Source: Cycas panzhihuaensis (lineage: Eukaryota > Cycadophyta). From it: DNA of 64,000 bases. Below the pieces are notes generated by a model that did not search any database, had not been told where the DNA came from, and was given only the letters and a program-made list of their open reading frames with translations. Below are positions 63,610 through 64,000 of this stretch, one piece after another. A program made the position numbers and the translations under genes. How positions within the stretch are numbered: the first letter of the stretch is position 1; each line of letters begins with the position of its first letter. The DNA lies in the NCBI GenBank assembly GCA_023213395.1, contig CM041465.1:45825741-45889740 (forward strand). Direction: 5' to 3'.

Positions 63610-64000
63610 TGTTGACTTGGGTTATCTCCCTATTGAGATAAGTACATTTGTCAAGGTATCACTGGTAGTCTAGTCTAGGATATAGTCAACATGCTTCATA
63701 CACTTAAATCAACACCGATTTATTCATAATTCCACACAATCATATCATAGTTTACACAGTAGTACCATAAACAACAGTATTCATCATTCAATCCTCACAA
63801 AACACATATAATCAATACTTTCCATGTAACTCTTCTTTTATTAAGCAATACGTTTTTACACAACAAGTGCTGGAATGCATTCCATATACACTAATGCTGT
63901 CATATGCATTCCCAGAAGGTACACATCCTTATGCACTGCTCTGTGTTGCTGTCATACGTACTGGCTACCATACCACTGAGTGTCTGGAATACTTGGCTCT
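63610..64000 (-). repeat. Gypsy G-family LTR, cut by the window end
   Basis: The plus strand begins TGTTGACTTGGG and follows the order of the G2 LTR read in reverse (CTAGTCTAGGATATAGTCAAC, CATGTAACTCTTC, TATTAAGCAATACG). No primer-site sequence lies to its left, so this is the outer end of a 3' LTR or a solo LTR. AGTAC (63605-63609) would be the target duplication to look for beyond the window. Confidence 0.82.

Noticed and set aside
1-64000. Bacterial, organellar or viral origin
   Set aside because: No operons, ribosome-binding sites or organelle genes; LTR retrotransposons with plant primer sites and spliced plant-type coding sequence fill the window.

Overview
The window reads as nuclear DNA of a land plant, probably a seed plant with a large genome and possibly a conifer. 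The plant call rests on the LTR-retrotransposon families present, on initiator-tRNA-Met primer sites, and on one exon resembling the hemerythrin domain of the plant iron-regulating E3 ligase BRUTUS. The gymnosperm guess is weak and rests only on the load of old, nested elements.

Layout. (1) 1-12775: copia family A on the minus strand. A younger copy, A2 (5597-12523), sits inside the 5' LTR of an older copy, A1, with a 5-bp duplication GGAGA. (2) 12825-17539: a 5'-truncated plus-strand copia (C1) with its 3' LTR, then a related LTR with primer site in the opposite orientation. (3) 18740-24376: a 3'-truncated plus-strand Ty3/gypsy element (G1) with LTR, gag, three zinc knuckles, protease, an unusual second capsid-like segment, then the start of RT. 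(4) 24377-30830: tandem-repeat-rich DNA and a plus-strand copia (F). (5) 30835-31657: 3' end of a third family A copy. (6) 32010-37713: a 5'-truncated plus-strand gypsy (G2) of the G1 family with RT, RNase H, integrase, an extra downstream ORF and a 3' LTR. (7) 37714-42960: minus-strand copia D, with a gypsy LTR relic in its leader. (8) 42961-47520: the only host-gene-like territory: the BRUTUS-like exon (43846-44067), an unidentified ORF (45299-45673) and a duplicated non-coding segment. (9) 47530-60720: copia relic H, interrupted by a chromovirus (48256-60585, duplication TCAAA), which itself carries three later insertions: gypsy deletion derivative G4 (duplication GTTGT), a small element I (duplication GTTTG) and a solo LTR (duplication AACCA/GACCA). 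(10) 60940-61680: another copia relic. (11) 61681-64000: unassigned DNA with a 21-bp tandem repeat and the edge of one more gypsy LTR.

Nearly all protein-coding signal is retroelement gag-pol, and nearly all of it is broken by stops or frameshifts; the inverted LTR ends and target duplications give the insertion order. The most unusual items are the capsid-like segment between protease and RT in G1, the extra ORF after integrase in G2, the dense GTAC motifs in the gypsy LTR and post-integrase spacer, the G4 deletion derivative with sharply localised LTR divergence, and repeated CAG/CTG-versus-CG differences between copies that may be real or may be sequencing error. All family assignments were made by eye without database searches.
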